From Lichenicola sp964247725 (GTDB taxonomy: Bacteria; Pseudomonadota; Alphaproteobacteria; Acetobacterales; Acetobacteraceae): a DNA stretch of 64,000 nucleotides. The position numbers were made by a program, and so were the translations under genes. The stretch lies in assembly GCA_964247725.1 (NCBI GenBank), contig CAXTVM010000012.1:1-64000 (forward strand), in the 5' to 3' direction. A model generated the notes under the pieces. That model saw only the letters and a program-made list of their open reading frames with translations. It searched no databases and was not told the DNA's origin. Below are positions 43,518 to 52,360 of the stretch, piece by piece. Within the stretch, counting starts at the first letter, position 1, and each line of letters begins with the position of its first letter.

Positions 43518-45482
43518 ATGACGGAGATCGACACCATCCTGCCACCCGGCGCGGCGGCCGAGCCCGCCGAGGACGACGCGGTACCCCCCGACCCCGGCCG
43601 CCAGGCGACCGGCGTCGCCGTGATCGAGCGGGCGCTCGCCACCATGCCGCTCTCGCCCGGCGTCTACCGCATGCTCGACGCCAAGGGCGACGCGCTCTAC
43701 GTCGGCAAGGCGCGCAGCCTGAAGAAGCGGGTCTATTCCTACACCCAGGTCGGGCGGCTCCCGGAGCGGCTGCGCCGCATGGTCGCCGACACGGCGTCGA
43801 TGGAGATCGTCACCACCCACACCGAGGCCGAGGCGCTGCTGCTCGAGGCCAACCTGATCAAGCGGCTGAAGCCGCGCTTCAACATCCTGCTGCGCGACGA
43901 CAAGAGCTACCCGTGGCTGATGCTGACCGACGGCCACGCCTTCCCGCAGATCACCAAGCACCGCGGCAAGCCCGGCAAGGGAGCCAGCTTCTGGGGCCCG
44001 TTCGCCTCGGCCTGGGCGGTCAACCAGACGGTCACCGCGATGCAGCGCGTGTTCCTGCTGCGCTCCTGCTCCGACAGCGTGTTCACCACCCGCACCCGGC
44101 CCTGCCTGCTGCACCAGATCAAGCGCTGCTCGGCGCCCTGCGTCGACCGCATCGACAAGCCCGGCTACGACCGGCTGGTCGGCCAGGCGCGCGCGTTCCT
44201 GTCCGGCAAGGCGGGCTCGGTGCAGGCCGCACTCGCCACCGAGATGGAGCAGGCCTCGGCGGCGATGGAGTTCGAGCGCGCCGCGGCGCTGCGCGACCGC
44301 ATCCGCGGCCTCACCCACGTGCAGGGTACCGGCGTCATCAATCCGGCCAGCATCGAGGACGCCGACGTCATCGCCATCCACCAGGCGGCGGGCCAGGCCT
44401 GCGTGCAGGTGTTCTTCATCCGCGGCGGCCGCAACAACGGCAACCGCGCCTTCTTCCCCGCCAACACCCGCGGCGAGGAAGCGGCCGAGATCCTGTCGGC
44501 CTTCATCGCCCAGTTCTACGACGACAAGCCGCCGCCGCCGCTGCTGCTGCTGAACGTGGCGGTGGCCGAGACCGAGCTGATCGCCGAAGCCCTGGCGCTG
44601 AAGGCCGACCGCCGCGTCGAGCTGGCGGTGCCGGTGCGGGGCGAGAAGCGCGCCGTGGTCGAGCACGCCGCCACCAACGCCCGCGAGGCGCTGGAGCGCC
44701 GGCTGGCCGAGGGCGCCGGACAGGCCAAGCTGCTGGAAGGCGTCGCCGGGCTGTTCGGCCTGGCCGGGCCGCCGGAGCGGATCGAGACCTACGACAACAG
44801 TCACATCATGGGCACCAACGCCTACGGGGTGATGGTCGTGGCCGGACCGGAGGGCTTCACCAAGCAGGCCTACCGCAAGTACGCCATCCGCGGCCCGATC
44901 GCGCCCGGCGACGATTTCGCGATGATGCGCGAGATGCTGGAGCGCCGCTTCGGCCGCTCGCTCCGAGAACAAGCGGCGGCCCAGGAGGGTGTGGACGGAC
45001 CGGCACCGGCGCGCCCGGACTGGCCCGACCTGCTGCTGATCGACGGCGGCCTCGGCCAGTATTCCGCGGTGCGCCAGGTGCTGGACGACCTCGGCGTCAC
45101 CGACGTCAAGCTGGTCGCGATCGCCAAGGGTCCAGACCGCGACGCCGGCCGCGAGTGGTTCCACACCGGCGACGCGCCGCCGTTCCAGCTGCCGCCGCGC
45201 GACCCGGTGCTGTACTACCTGCAGCGCCTGCGCGACGAGGCGCACCGGTTCGCCATCACCACCCACCGTGCCGGCCGCTCCAAGGCGCTGGTGCGGAGCG
45301 AGCTCGACGAGATCCCCGGCATCGGCGCCGCCCGCAAGCGCGCCCTGCTCAACCATTTCGGCTCCGCGCGGGGCGTGAAGCAGGCCGGGCTGGTCGACCT
45401 CGAGAACGCGCCGGGCATCAGCCGCGAGACCGCACGCTCCATCTACGCCCACTTCCACCCCGGCTGGCGCGAGCCGGTCTGA
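43518..45482 (+). CDS. uvrC: UvrABC system protein C
   Basis: A 654-residue excision nuclease subunit that makes both incisions in nucleotide-excision repair. The GIY-YIG domain is at about 45-125 (LSPGVYRMLDAKGDALYVGK, then ARSLKKRV). A Cys-rich turn follows (RPCLLHQIKRCSAPCVDRID). The UVR motif is EMEQASAAMEFERAAALRDR. The RNase H-like C-terminal nuclease has IETYDNSHIMGTNAYGVMVV and LLLIDGGLGQYSAV, and a helix-hairpin-helix closes it (ELDEIPGIGAARKRALLNHF). Length is normal. An internal 75-bp piece is duplicated about 3 kb upstream. Confidence 0.97.
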   Translation: MTEIDTILPPGAAAEPAEDDAVPPDPGRQATGVAVIERALATMPLSPGVYRMLDAKGDALYVGKARSLKKRVYSYTQVGRLPERLRRMVADTASMEIVTTHTEAEALLLEANLIKRLKPRFNILLRDDKSYPWLMLTDGHAFPQITKHRGKPGKGASFWGPFASAWAVNQTVTAMQRVFLLRSCSDSVFTTRTRPCLLHQIKRCSAPCVDRIDKPGYDRLVGQARAFLSGKAGSVQAALATEMEQASAAMEFERAAALRDRIRGLTHVQGTGVINPASIEDADVIAIHQAAGQACVQVFFIRGGRNNGNRAFFPANTRGEEAAEILSAFIAQFYDDKPPPPLLLLNVAVAETELIAEALALKADRRVELAVPVRGEKRAVVEHAATNAREALERRLAEGAGQAKLLEGVAGLFGLAGPPERIETYDNSHIMGTNAYGVMVVAGPEGFTKQAYRKYAIRGPIAPGDDFAMMREMLERRFGRSLREQAAAQEGVDGPAPARPDWPDLLLIDGGLGQYSAVRQVLDDLGVTDVKLVAIAKGPDRDAGREWFHTGDAPPFQLPPRDPVLYYLQRLRDEAHRFAITTHRAGRSKALVRSELDEIPGIGAARKRALLNHFGSARGVKQAGLVDLENAPGISRETARSIYAHFHPGWREPV

Positions 45483-45486
45483 GGAT

Positions 45487-45615
45487 GGGCTGTGCCGGCG
45501 ATCCGACGCGGCCCTCTGCGCTTCCGGTGCTCACGGCCAGGAGGCCGCTCCGCTCCGGTTCTCGATGGCCACGCCGGGCGTGCCGCTGATGCGGCACTCT
45601 CGCTCGGCACAGCCC
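45487..45615 (+). repeat. Second dispersed repeat family, copy 2
   Basis: GGCCGCTCCGCTCCGGTTCT, GATGGCCACGCCGGGCGTGC and ATGCGGCACTCTCGCTCGGC follow in the same order as the minus-strand copy at 16078-16190. GGGCTGTGCCG and CGGCACAGCCC form outer inverted ends (45486 and 45605 regions). It fills most of the uvrC-pgsA gap. Confidence 0.7.
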
Positions 45616-45723
45616 ATCCCCAGACCGGCTCCCGGCTGTCCACTCGCTGTTGTCTGCCCGCCGCCCGGTATCGGCCGGCCGGCCCCTGCGTTAGTCTCGG
45701 CGGCTGGGACACGGACACGATCG

Positions 45724-46323
45724 ATGCTGACCGACCTGCCGAACCTGCTGACCCTGTCGCGGATCGCCGCCATCCCGGTGCTGGTGGCGCTAGTGGCGCT
45801 GCACCGCCCGGCCGGGGACCTGCTGGCCTGCCTGCTGTTCATCGCCGCCGGCATCACCGACTACCTCGACGGCCGCCTGGCCCGCTCCCGCCGGCAGTTC
45901 TCCGAGCTCGGCCGCATGCTCGACCCGATCGCCGACAAGCTGCTGATCGGCGCCTCGCTGATGGTGCTGGCGGCGTTCGGCCGGCTGCCGCTGTGGGGCC
46001 TGTACCCGGCCATCGTCATCCTGCTGCGCGAGATCCTGGTCAGCGGCCTGCGCGAGCACCTGGCCGGCCGCCGGGTCAGCCTGCCGGTCACCCGGCTGGC
46101 GAAGTGGAAGACCGGGTTCCAGATGGGGGCGCTGGGCGTGCTGCTGGCCGGCGACAGCACGGCGCGGCTGCTGGGGCTGGGCCGGCTGCCGGTGGGCGCG
46201 GTGGGCGCGCTGATGCTGTGGCTGGCGGCGCTGCTGACGCTGGTGACCGGCTGGGACTACCTGCAGACCAGCCTGCGCCACGTGGCCGCTCCGGTGGCGC
46301 CCGGCGGTTCCGGCCATCCTTGA
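45724..46323 (+). CDS. pgsA: CDP-diacylglycerol--glycerol-3-phosphate 3-phosphatidyltransferase
   Basis: A 199-residue membrane enzyme making phosphatidylglycerol phosphate, the first committed step to PG and cardiolipin. The CDP-alcohol phosphotransferase signature DGxxARx8Gx3Dx3D is complete in DYLDGRLARSRRQFSELGRM then LDPIADK. The N-terminus LTDLPNLLTLSRIAAIPVLV is typical of PgsA. Six hydrophobic segments are visible. Its stop overlaps the TTG of mobB. The uvrC-pgsA-mobB-moaD-moaE order is widespread in alphaproteobacteria. Confidence 0.95.
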   Translation: MLTDLPNLLTLSRIAAIPVLVALVALHRPAGDLLACLLFIAAGITDYLDGRLARSRRQFSELGRMLDPIADKLLIGASLMVLAAFGRLPLWGLYPAIVILLREILVSGLREHLAGRRVSLPVTRLAKWKTGFQMGALGVLLAGDSTARLLGLGRLPVGAVGALMLWLAALLTLVTGWDYLQTSLRHVAAPVAPGGSGHP

Positions 46324-46871
46324 GGACGCTCGGAGTCATAGGCCGCTCCGGCAGCGGCAAGACCACGCTGATCGAGCGGCTGCTGCCGTGCCTGCGCGGC
46401 CGCGGCCTGCGCGTGTCCACCGTGAAGCACAGCCACCACCGGCTCGACCTCGACCCGCCGGGCAAGGACAGCCGCCGCCACCGCGACGCCGGCGCAGAGG
46501 AGGTGCTGCTGGTGTCCGCGCACCGCTGGGCGCTGCTGCGGGAAACGCACATGGAGGATGCCGGGAACCGAGAGCCTGACCTGACGGGACTGCTGGCGCG
46601 GATGGCGCCGGTCGACCTGGTGCTGGTCGAAGGCTTCGGCCGCGTGCCCGGGCCGCGGCTGGAGGTGGTGCGCGCCGGGCTCGCCGCCCGATCGGAGAAG
46701 CGGCCGCTCTACCTGGACGACCCCGGCATCGCGGCGCTGGCCACCGACCATCCGGTGGACGGCTGGCCGGGACCCCGGTTCGAGCTGGACGATACGACCT
46801 CGATCTGTGTCTGGATTGCCGCGCTGCCGCTGCCGCCGTCGCCGGCTCCCTTGAGCCGGTCGCCCGGTTGA
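46320..46871 (+). CDS. mobB: Molybdopterin-guanine dinucleotide biosynthesis protein MobB
   Basis: A 183-residue P-loop GTPase that helps form bis-MGD cofactor. Walker A is LGVIGRSGSGKTTLIERLLP; also KHSHHRLDLDPPGKDSRRHR, LVSAHRWALL and DLVLVEGFGRVPGPRLEVVR, all family features. The TTG at 46320 overlaps the pgsA stop (TTGA), so translation is coupled. mobA is not in the window. Confidence 0.93.
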   Translation: MRTLGVIGRSGSGKTTLIERLLPCLRGRGLRVSTVKHSHHRLDLDPPGKDSRRHRDAGAEEVLLVSAHRWALLRETHMEDAGNREPDLTGLLARMAPVDLVLVEGFGRVPGPRLEVVRAGLAARSEKRPLYLDDPGIAALATDHPVDGWPGPRFELDDTTSICVWIAALPLPPSPAPLSRSPG

Positions 46872-46921
46872 GGGCACATTCGGCCGCGGGAGCGGCCGAG
46901 ACGGCCGTGAAGGGGACTGAG

Positions 46922-47476
46922 ATGCGGCGTTGGGGTTTGCTGGGGATCGGACTGCTGGTGGGCGGCTGCTCTGGTCTCGGCCATTTCTTCCAGGACACCG
47001 CGACCCTGCCGGGTCAGAACCCGAACGCCACCACCGGGTCGAGCGAGAACCTGCTGCGGTCGCGCGGCGAGGACCCGGCGGCGGCGCCGATCGTGGCCGA
47101 GCCCGGCAACGTGTGGCCCGGGCCGCCGCAGCCGCTGCCGACGCTCGGCGACGTGTCCCGTGACGGCGGCCAGCTCAGCGGTGGGCTGGGCGGCGGCCAG
47201 GGAGGCGCCGGCACGCTGAAGTCCGGCGGCAGCATCAGCGCCGGCGAGCAGCAGGCGATCCAGAACGGCGCGCCGCTCGACGACAGCGGCTTCTCGGGCG
47301 GCGGCGGCGGCGGCGGCGGCCTTGCCGCCAGCATCCCCGACCCCGCCAAGAGCTTCCGTCAGCAGCATCCGGCATCCGGCAGCAACGGCGACATCGTCAT
47401 CCCGAACGGCGACGGCACCAGCACCGTCATCAGCCCGGACGGCAGCGTGAAGACGGTCAAGGGCGTGCCGAAATAG
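46922..47476 (+). CDS. Gly-rich lipoprotein of unknown function
   Basis: A 184-residue lipoprotein. The signal MRRWGLLGIGLLVGGC gives a clear lipobox with Cys16. The mature part is low-complexity, with Pro and Gly runs (GGLGGGQGGAGTLKSGGSIS, FSGGGGGGGG), and ends DIVIPNGDGTSTVISPDGSV then KTVKGVPK. The NGDGTSTVISPDGSV tail recurs in small alphaproteobacterial envelope proteins. ATG 46922 follows AAGGGGACTGAG. It sits between mobB and moaD, but its link to molybdenum cofactor is only positional. Confidence 0.7.
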   Translation: MRRWGLLGIGLLVGGCSGLGHFFQDTATLPGQNPNATTGSSENLLRSRGEDPAAAPIVAEPGNVWPGPPQPLPTLGDVSRDGGQLSGGLGGGQGGAGTLKSGGSISAGEQQAIQNGAPLDDSGFSGGGGGGGGLAASIPDPAKSFRQQHPASGSNGDIVIPNGDGTSTVISPDGSVKTVKGVPK

Positions 47477-47501
47477 CGCCCGGAACACCGGAGGGGCGCC
47501 G

Positions 47502-47762
47502 ATGGCGACGGTGCGGCTGCTCTACTTCGCCTCGGTGCGGGACCGGCTCGGCCGGGACGGCGAGACGCTCGACCTGCCGCCGGAGGTCGCCGACGTCGTC
47601 GGCCTGCTCGGCTGGATGCGCGGCCGCGAGCCGGCCCTGGCCGCACTCGCGGGCGAGGGCAGGGCGGTCCGGGTCGCCGTCAACCAGTGTTTCGCGCAAG
47701 GCGGCGACGCCGTCCGCGACGGCGACGAGATCGCGCTGTTCCCGCCGGTGACCGGCGGCTGA
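47502..47762 (+). CDS. moaD: Molybdopterin synthase small subunit MoaD
   Basis: An 86-residue ubiquitin-fold sulfur carrier. It starts MATVRLLYFASVRDRLGRDG and ends DEIALFPPVTGG; the C-terminal Gly-Gly is thiocarboxylated by MoeB and donates sulfur to precursor Z. Its stop overlaps the moaE ATG (TGATG), matching the stoichiometric complex. Confidence 0.96.
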   Translation: MATVRLLYFASVRDRLGRDGETLDLPPEVADVVGLLGWMRGREPALAALAGEGRAVRVAVNQCFAQGGDAVRDGDEIALFPPVTGG

Positions 47763-48226
47763 TGGCAATGATTCGCGTCCAGAACGCCGCGTTCGACGCC
47801 GGCGCCGAGCTGGCGGCGCTGACCGCCGCGTGCGGTGCCGCCGCCGGCGGCATCGGCTGCTTCGTCGGCGTGGTGCGCGCCGACCCCGGTGCCGGCGGAC
47901 GGACCCTGCGCCACCTGACGCTGGAGCACTATCCGGGCATGACCGAGCGCGCGATCGCCGCCATCGCCGCCGCGGCCGAGCGCCGGTTCGCGCTGCTCGG
48001 CTGCACGGTGGTGCACCGGGTGGGGCCGCTCGCACCCGGTGAACCGATCGTGCTGGTGCTGGCCGCCGCCGCGCACCGGGCGGCGGCACTCGAGGCGACC
48101 GGGTTCCTGATCGACTGGCTCAAGACCCGGGCCCCGTTCTGGAAGCGCCAGGACTACGACGACGGCAGCCACGACTGGGTCGAGGCCTGTGCCGACGACG
48201 AGGACGCGGCGGGGCGCTGGGACTGA
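47762..48226 (+). CDS. moaE: Molybdopterin synthase large subunit MoaE
   Basis: A 154-residue catalytic subunit that converts cyclic pyranopterin phosphate to molybdopterin with MoaD. Family stretches are GCFVGVVRADPGAGGRTLRH, LEHYPGMTERAIAAIAAAAE, VVHRVGPLAPGEPIVLVLAA and TRAPFWKRQDYDDGSHDWVE, where the catalytic Lys lies in FWKRQ. It is convergent with bioA, with 13 bases between the stops. Confidence 0.96.
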   Translation: MAMIRVQNAAFDAGAELAALTAACGAAAGGIGCFVGVVRADPGAGGRTLRHLTLEHYPGMTERAIAAIAAAAERRFALLGCTVVHRVGPLAPGEPIVLVLAAAAHRAAALEATGFLIDWLKTRAPFWKRQDYDDGSHDWVEACADDEDAAGRWD

Positions 48227-48239
48227 ACGGCCGCCGGCG

Positions 48240-49490
48240 TCACGGTCCACCGGCATCGTCGCGCAGCACGGTCCGGATCGCACCGGTCAGCACCGTGAGC
48301 TCGGCCGGCGTGATCGTGAAGGCCGGCGTCAGATAGAGGATCGTGCGGAACGGCCGCACCCAGGCGCCTTGCCCCACCAGCGCCGCCCGCAGCCGGTTCA
48401 TGTCGGCGATGGCGTCCAGCTGCACGACGCCGATCGCCCCCAGCACCCGCACGTCGACCACGCCCGGAAGCCGGCGGCACGGCTCCAGCTCGGCGCGGAG
48501 CTGCGCCTCGATCGCCGCCACCTGCCCCAGCCGGTCCTCGCGTTCGAACAGGTCGAGCGAGGCGTTCGCGGCCGCGCAGGCGAGCGGGTTGCCCATGAAG
48601 GTCGGGCCGTGCATCAGCGCGTGCGACGGGTCGTCGGACAGGAACGCCTCGAACACGTGCCGCCGCGCCACCGCCGCCGACAGCGCCATCGTGCCGCCGG
48701 TCAGCGCCTTCGACAGCGTGACGACGTCCGGCACGATGCCGGCGGCCTCGCAGGCGAACAGTGCCCCGGTGCGGCCGAAGCCGGTGAAGATCTCGTCCAG
48801 GATCAGCAGCAGCCCGTGCCGGTCGGCCAGCCGGCGCAGCCGGCGCAGCACCTCGGGCGGATGGAACAGCATGCCGCCGGCGCCCTGCACCAGCGGCTCG
48901 ACCAGGATCGCCGCGATCTCGCCCGCCTCCGCGGCCAGGAACCGGTCCAGCGCCGCCTCCCCGGCCTCGTCCCGCGGCAGGTCACGGATGTGGTGCTGCG
49001 GCAGCACGCCCGCGAACAGGGCGTGCATGCCCTCCTCGGGGTCGCACACCGCCATCGTCGCCAGCGTGTCGCCGTGGTAGCCGCCGCGAAATGCCAGCAG
49101 CTTCGTGCGGCCGCGATCGCCGCGGTTGAGCCAGTACTGCACCGCCATCTTGATCGCGACCTCGACCGCCACCGAGCCGCTGTCGGCGAGGAACACCCGG
49201 TCGAGGTCGCCCGGCAGCAGCGCCGACACCCGCTCGGCCAGCCGCAGAGCCGGCTCGTGCACCAGACCGCCCAGCATCACGTGCGGCATCCGCCCGAGCT
49301 GCCGCGCGACCGCGTCCCGGATGTGCGGGTGGTTGTAGCCGTGGCAGGCGGTCCACCAGGAAGCGATGCCGTCGACCAGCACACGTCCGTCGTCGAGCCC
49401 GATCCGGCAGCCCTCGGTCCACGCAGCCCGCAGCGGCGGGGCTGCCGTCCGCATCTGGGTGTAGGGGAGCCAGAGGTGGCCGGCGCTCAT
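48240..49490 (-). CDS. bioA: Adenosylmethionine--8-amino-7-oxononanoate aminotransferase
   Basis: A 416-residue class III PLP aminotransferase making DAPA from KAPA with SAM as amino donor. It starts MSAGHLWLPYTQMRTAAPPL; ASWWTACHGYNHPHI and FLADSGSVAVEVAIKMAVQY are BioA-like. The PLP site is LLILDEIFTGFGRTGALFAC with Lys in VTLSKALTGGTMALSAAV, and HALMHGPTFMGNPLACAAAN follows. The ATG at 49490 (after AAGGAAA) is preferred to the longer frame, which lies in a repeat. It is divergent from bioF; a dispersed repeat fills the shared intergenic region. Confidence 0.96.
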   Translation of the reverse strand: MSAGHLWLPYTQMRTAAPPLRAAWTEGCRIGLDDGRVLVDGIASWWTACHGYNHPHIRDAVARQLGRMPHVMLGGLVHEPALRLAERVSALLPGDLDRVFLADSGSVAVEVAIKMAVQYWLNRGDRGRTKLLAFRGGYHGDTLATMAVCDPEEGMHALFAGVLPQHHIRDLPRDEAGEAALDRFLAAEAGEIAAILVEPLVQGAGGMLFHPPEVLRRLRRLADRHGLLLILDEIFTGFGRTGALFACEAAGIVPDVVTLSKALTGGTMALSAAVARRHVFEAFLSDDPSHALMHGPTFMGNPLACAAANASLDLFEREDRLGQVAAIEAQLRAELEPCRRLPGVVDVRVLGAIGVVQLDAIADMNRLRAALVGQGAWVRPFRTILYLTPAFTITPAELTVLTGAIRTVLRDDAGGP

Positions 49491-49509
49491 GGATCGTTTC
49501 CTTGCAGTT

Positions 49510-49695
49510 GGAAGGAAGGCCAGGGCTTTGCCCCTGGACCCCACTGGGGCCGCGGGCCCCAGGCCCCGATCCGTCAAGGGCGTACTTCCACATACGAGTG
49601 ATCTTCTTGCGAATCGGGGTCTGGGGCCGTCGTGCGCCAGCACGCTTCGCGTGACGGCCCCAACGGGTCCAGGGCAGCGCCCTGGCCTTCCTTCG
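49510..49695 (-). repeat. Dispersed palindromic element, copy 8 (near-identical inverted copy of copy 1)
   Basis: The reverse complement of this stretch matches 10304-10493 almost base for base, including the unique spacer GATCACTCGTATGTGGAAGT and GCCGTCACGCGAAGCGTGCT. The only clear difference is a 2-base indel in the final GGGGCAAAGCCC part. It separates bioA from bioF. Confidence 0.95.
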
Positions 49696-49759
49696 TCCTG
49701 ATGCCCCCGGCCCGCCCGATTGACCATCCCGCCCGCGATCCGGCAGGACTGCGCGCCTG

Positions 49760-50947
49760 ATGTCCAGCCTCGATCCCCTCCTCGCGCAAGCGCTGCACGA
49801 CCTGTCCGGCCGCCGCATGCGCCGCACGCTGCGCGCCGGCCAGGCCGGCGCCGGCACCGTCGTCCGCGACGGACGCCGCCTGCTCAACGTGTCCGGCAAC
49901 GACTATCTCGGGCTGGCACACCATCCGCTGCTGGCCGAGCGTGCCGCCGAATGGGCCCGGCGCCACGGCACCGGCGCCGGCGCCTCGCGGCTGGTGACCG
50001 GCACGCTCGACCTCCACCTCGCGGTCGAGGCGCGGCTGGCCGCCTTCAAGCGCACCGAGGCGGCGCTGCTGTTCGCGTCCGGGTGGCAGGCCAACGCCGC
50101 CGTGCTGCCGGCGCTGCTGGCGGCGGCCGCGACGGATGGTGCCGAGCCGCTGGTGTTCGCCGATCGGCTGATCCACGCCAGCCTGCATCACGGCATCGCC
50201 GCCGCCGGCCTGCGCCAGGTCCGGTTCCGCCACAACGACCTCGAGCATCTCGAACGGAGGCTGGCCGACCATGCGGAGCAGCCGGGGCGGCGCTTCATCG
50301 TCACCGAGAGCGTGTTCAGCATGGACGGCGACCGCGCCGACCTGGTCCGCCTGAAGTCGCTCGCCGCGGCGCACGACGCCTTCCTCTACGTCGACGAGGC
50401 GCACGCCACCGGCGTGCTGGGCCCGGGCGGGGCGGGGCTCTCGGTCGCGGCCGGCGGCGTCGACCTGGCGATGGGCACGCTCAGCAAGGCGTTCGGCAGC
50501 TTCGGCGCCTATGTCGCCGGCTCGGCGGTGCTGTGCGACTACCTCGCCAACGCCTGCTCCGGCTTCGTCCACACCACGGCGCTGCCGCCGCCGGTGCTGG
50601 GCGCCATCGATGCCGCGCTGGAGCTGATGCCGACCCTGGACGCCGAGCGGGGCCGGCTGCAGGCGACCGCCGCGCGCGTGCGGGCCGCCCTGCTGGCTGC
50701 GCGCGTCGACATCGCCGGCTCCACCACCCAGATCGTGCCGATCGTGATCGGCGACGCCGGCGCCACGCTTGAGCTGGCCGCTTCGCTGGAGCGGCACGGC
50801 GTGCTGGCCGCCGCCATCCGCCCGCCCACGGTGCCGCCGAACGGCAGCCGGATCCGGCTCGCCTTGACCGCCGCGCACGACGACGCCGCCGTCGACCGCA
50901 TCCTCGCGACCCTGCGTGCGACGCTGGCGGAGGCGATCGCGGCGTGA
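49760..50947 (+). CDS. bioF: 8-amino-7-oxononanoate synthase
   Basis: A 395-residue alpha-oxoamine synthase joining pimeloyl thioester and alanine to give KAPA, the first ring-forming biotin step. Key parts are NVSGNDYLGLAHHPLLAERA, GASRLVTGTLDLHLAVEARL, VTESVFSMDGDRADLVRLKS, YVDEAHATGVLGPGG and the PLP-lysine stretch MGTLSKAFGSFGAYVAGSAV. The stop overlaps the GTG of bioCD by four bases. Confidence 0.96.
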   Translation: MSSLDPLLAQALHDLSGRRMRRTLRAGQAGAGTVVRDGRRLLNVSGNDYLGLAHHPLLAERAAEWARRHGTGAGASRLVTGTLDLHLAVEARLAAFKRTEAALLFASGWQANAAVLPALLAAAATDGAEPLVFADRLIHASLHHGIAAAGLRQVRFRHNDLEHLERRLADHAEQPGRRFIVTESVFSMDGDRADLVRLKSLAAAHDAFLYVDEAHATGVLGPGGAGLSVAAGGVDLAMGTLSKAFGSFGAYVAGSAVLCDYLANACSGFVHTTALPPPVLGAIDAALELMPTLDAERGRLQATAARVRAALLAARVDIAGSTTQIVPIVIGDAGATLELAASLERHGVLAAAIRPPTVPPNGSRIRLALTAAHDDAAVDRILATLRATLAEAIAA

Positions 50948-52350
50948 GCGCGCCGCCCGGCCGCGGGGCGGCGATCGCCGCACGCTTCGGCGCCGCCGCC
51001 GGCACCTACGACGAGGCCGCGACCCTGCAGCGCCTGGTGGCCGCGCGTCTCGCCGCGCGCATCGCCGCCGAGTTTCCGCCCGGGGCGGCGCCGCACGTGC
51101 TGGAGATCGGCTGCGGCACCGGCCTGCTGACGCGGGCGCTGCGCCGTCGCCTGCCGCAGGCGGAGATCGTCGCCACCGACCTCGCCGCGGACATGCTGGC
51201 CGCCTGCCGCCGCGGCTGCGCCGGCGACGGGCGGCTGCGTCTGCTGGCGATGGACGGGGCGCTGCCGGCGGTGCGCGGCGGCTTCGACCTGGTCTGCTCC
51301 AGCCTGGCGCCGCAGTGGCTGCCGGACCTGGAGGCGGCGCTGCGGGGCTGGACCGCCCTGCTGGCGCCCGGCGGCCGGCTGATGGCCGCGACCCTGGCCG
51401 ACGGCAGCCTCGCCGAGTGGCGCGCCGCCCATGCCGGCGAAGGTGTCGCCGACGGCGGCCTGGCCCTGCCGACGCTCGGCCGGCTGCGCCGCGCCGGGCA
51501 TTGGGACGCGGAGACGGTGGTGGTGCCGCACGCGGACGGCCTCGCCTTCCTGCGCGCGCTGCGGCGCGTCGGCGCCGGGCAGCCGTCGCCCGGCCACCGT
51601 CCGCTGGATCCCGGCCGGCTGCGCCGCGTGCTGCGCCGGTTCGAGGCCGAGGGCGGCGCCCGGGCCAGCTACGAGGTGGCCTATGGCTGCCTGCGCCGTC
51701 CGGCCCGCGCCGGCGTCTTCGTCACCGGCACCGACACCGGCATCGGCAAGACCCTGGTGTCGGCCTGCCTGGCCCGCAGCTGGGGCGCCGACTACTGGAA
51801 GCCGCTGCAGACCGGACTCGCCGACGAGCCGGGCGACAGCGACGCCGTGCGTCGGCTCGCCGGCTGCGATCCGGCCCGCATCCATCCCCCGGCGCTGGAG
51901 CTGCGGGCGCCGCTCTCGCCCGAGGACGCCGCCCGCCTGGAGGCGGTCTCGATCGAGACCGGCCGGCTGGTGCTGCCGCCTGGCGACCGGCCGCTGGTGG
52001 TCGAGGGCGCCGGCGGCGTACTGGTGCCGATCGCCCCAGACCTGCTGACGGCCGACCTGATCGCGCGGCTGGCGCTGCCGGCGGTGCTGGTAGCCCGCAG
52101 CACGCTCGGCACCATCAACCACACCCTGCTGAGCCTGGAGGCGCTGCGCGCGCGCGGCGTCATGGTCGCCGGCGTGATCCTGAACGGGCCGCCCTCGCCG
52201 GGCAACCGCGCCGCCATCGAACGCCATGGCGGCGTCGGGGTGCTGGCCGAGCTGCCGCCGCTCGGCTCCCCGGACGCCGCCGCGGTCGCCCGCCTGGCCG
52301 GGCTGATGCCGTCGCTGGCGGCGGTGCAGGCGGCGGCGGGCGAGGGGTAG
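50944..52350 (+). CDS. bioCD: Fused BioC-BioD: malonyl-ACP methyltransferase + dethiobiotin synthetase
   Basis: A 468-residue bifunctional biotin protein. Residues 1-250 are a BioC-type SAM methyltransferase: ARFGAAAGTYDEAATLQRLV, HVLEIGCGTGLLTRALRRRL (motif I), DLVCSSLAPQWLPDLEAALR. Residues 256-468 are BioD: the P-loop VTGTDTGIGKT (260-270), ADYWKPLQTGLADEPGDSDA, VVEGAGGVLVPIAPDLLTAD and LVARSTLGTINHTLLSLEAL. BioC methylates malonyl-ACP to start pimelate synthesis and BioD closes the ureido ring. GTG 50944 is coupled to bioF. No bioB or bioH is in the window. Confidence 0.92.
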   Translation: MSAPPGRGAAIAARFGAAAGTYDEAATLQRLVAARLAARIAAEFPPGAAPHVLEIGCGTGLLTRALRRRLPQAEIVATDLAADMLAACRRGCAGDGRLRLLAMDGALPAVRGGFDLVCSSLAPQWLPDLEAALRGWTALLAPGGRLMAATLADGSLAEWRAAHAGEGVADGGLALPTLGRLRRAGHWDAETVVVPHADGLAFLRALRRVGAGQPSPGHRPLDPGRLRRVLRRFEAEGGARASYEVAYGCLRRPARAGVFVTGTDTGIGKTLVSACLARSWGADYWKPLQTGLADEPGDSDAVRRLAGCDPARIHPPALELRAPLSPEDAARLEAVSIETGRLVLPPGDRPLVVEGAGGVLVPIAPDLLTADLIARLALPAVLVARSTLGTINHTLLSLEALRARGVMVAGVILNGPPSPGNRAAIERHGGVGVLAELPPLGSPDAAAVARLAGLMPSLAAVQAAAGEG

Positions 52351-52360
52351 CGGCGGCCGA

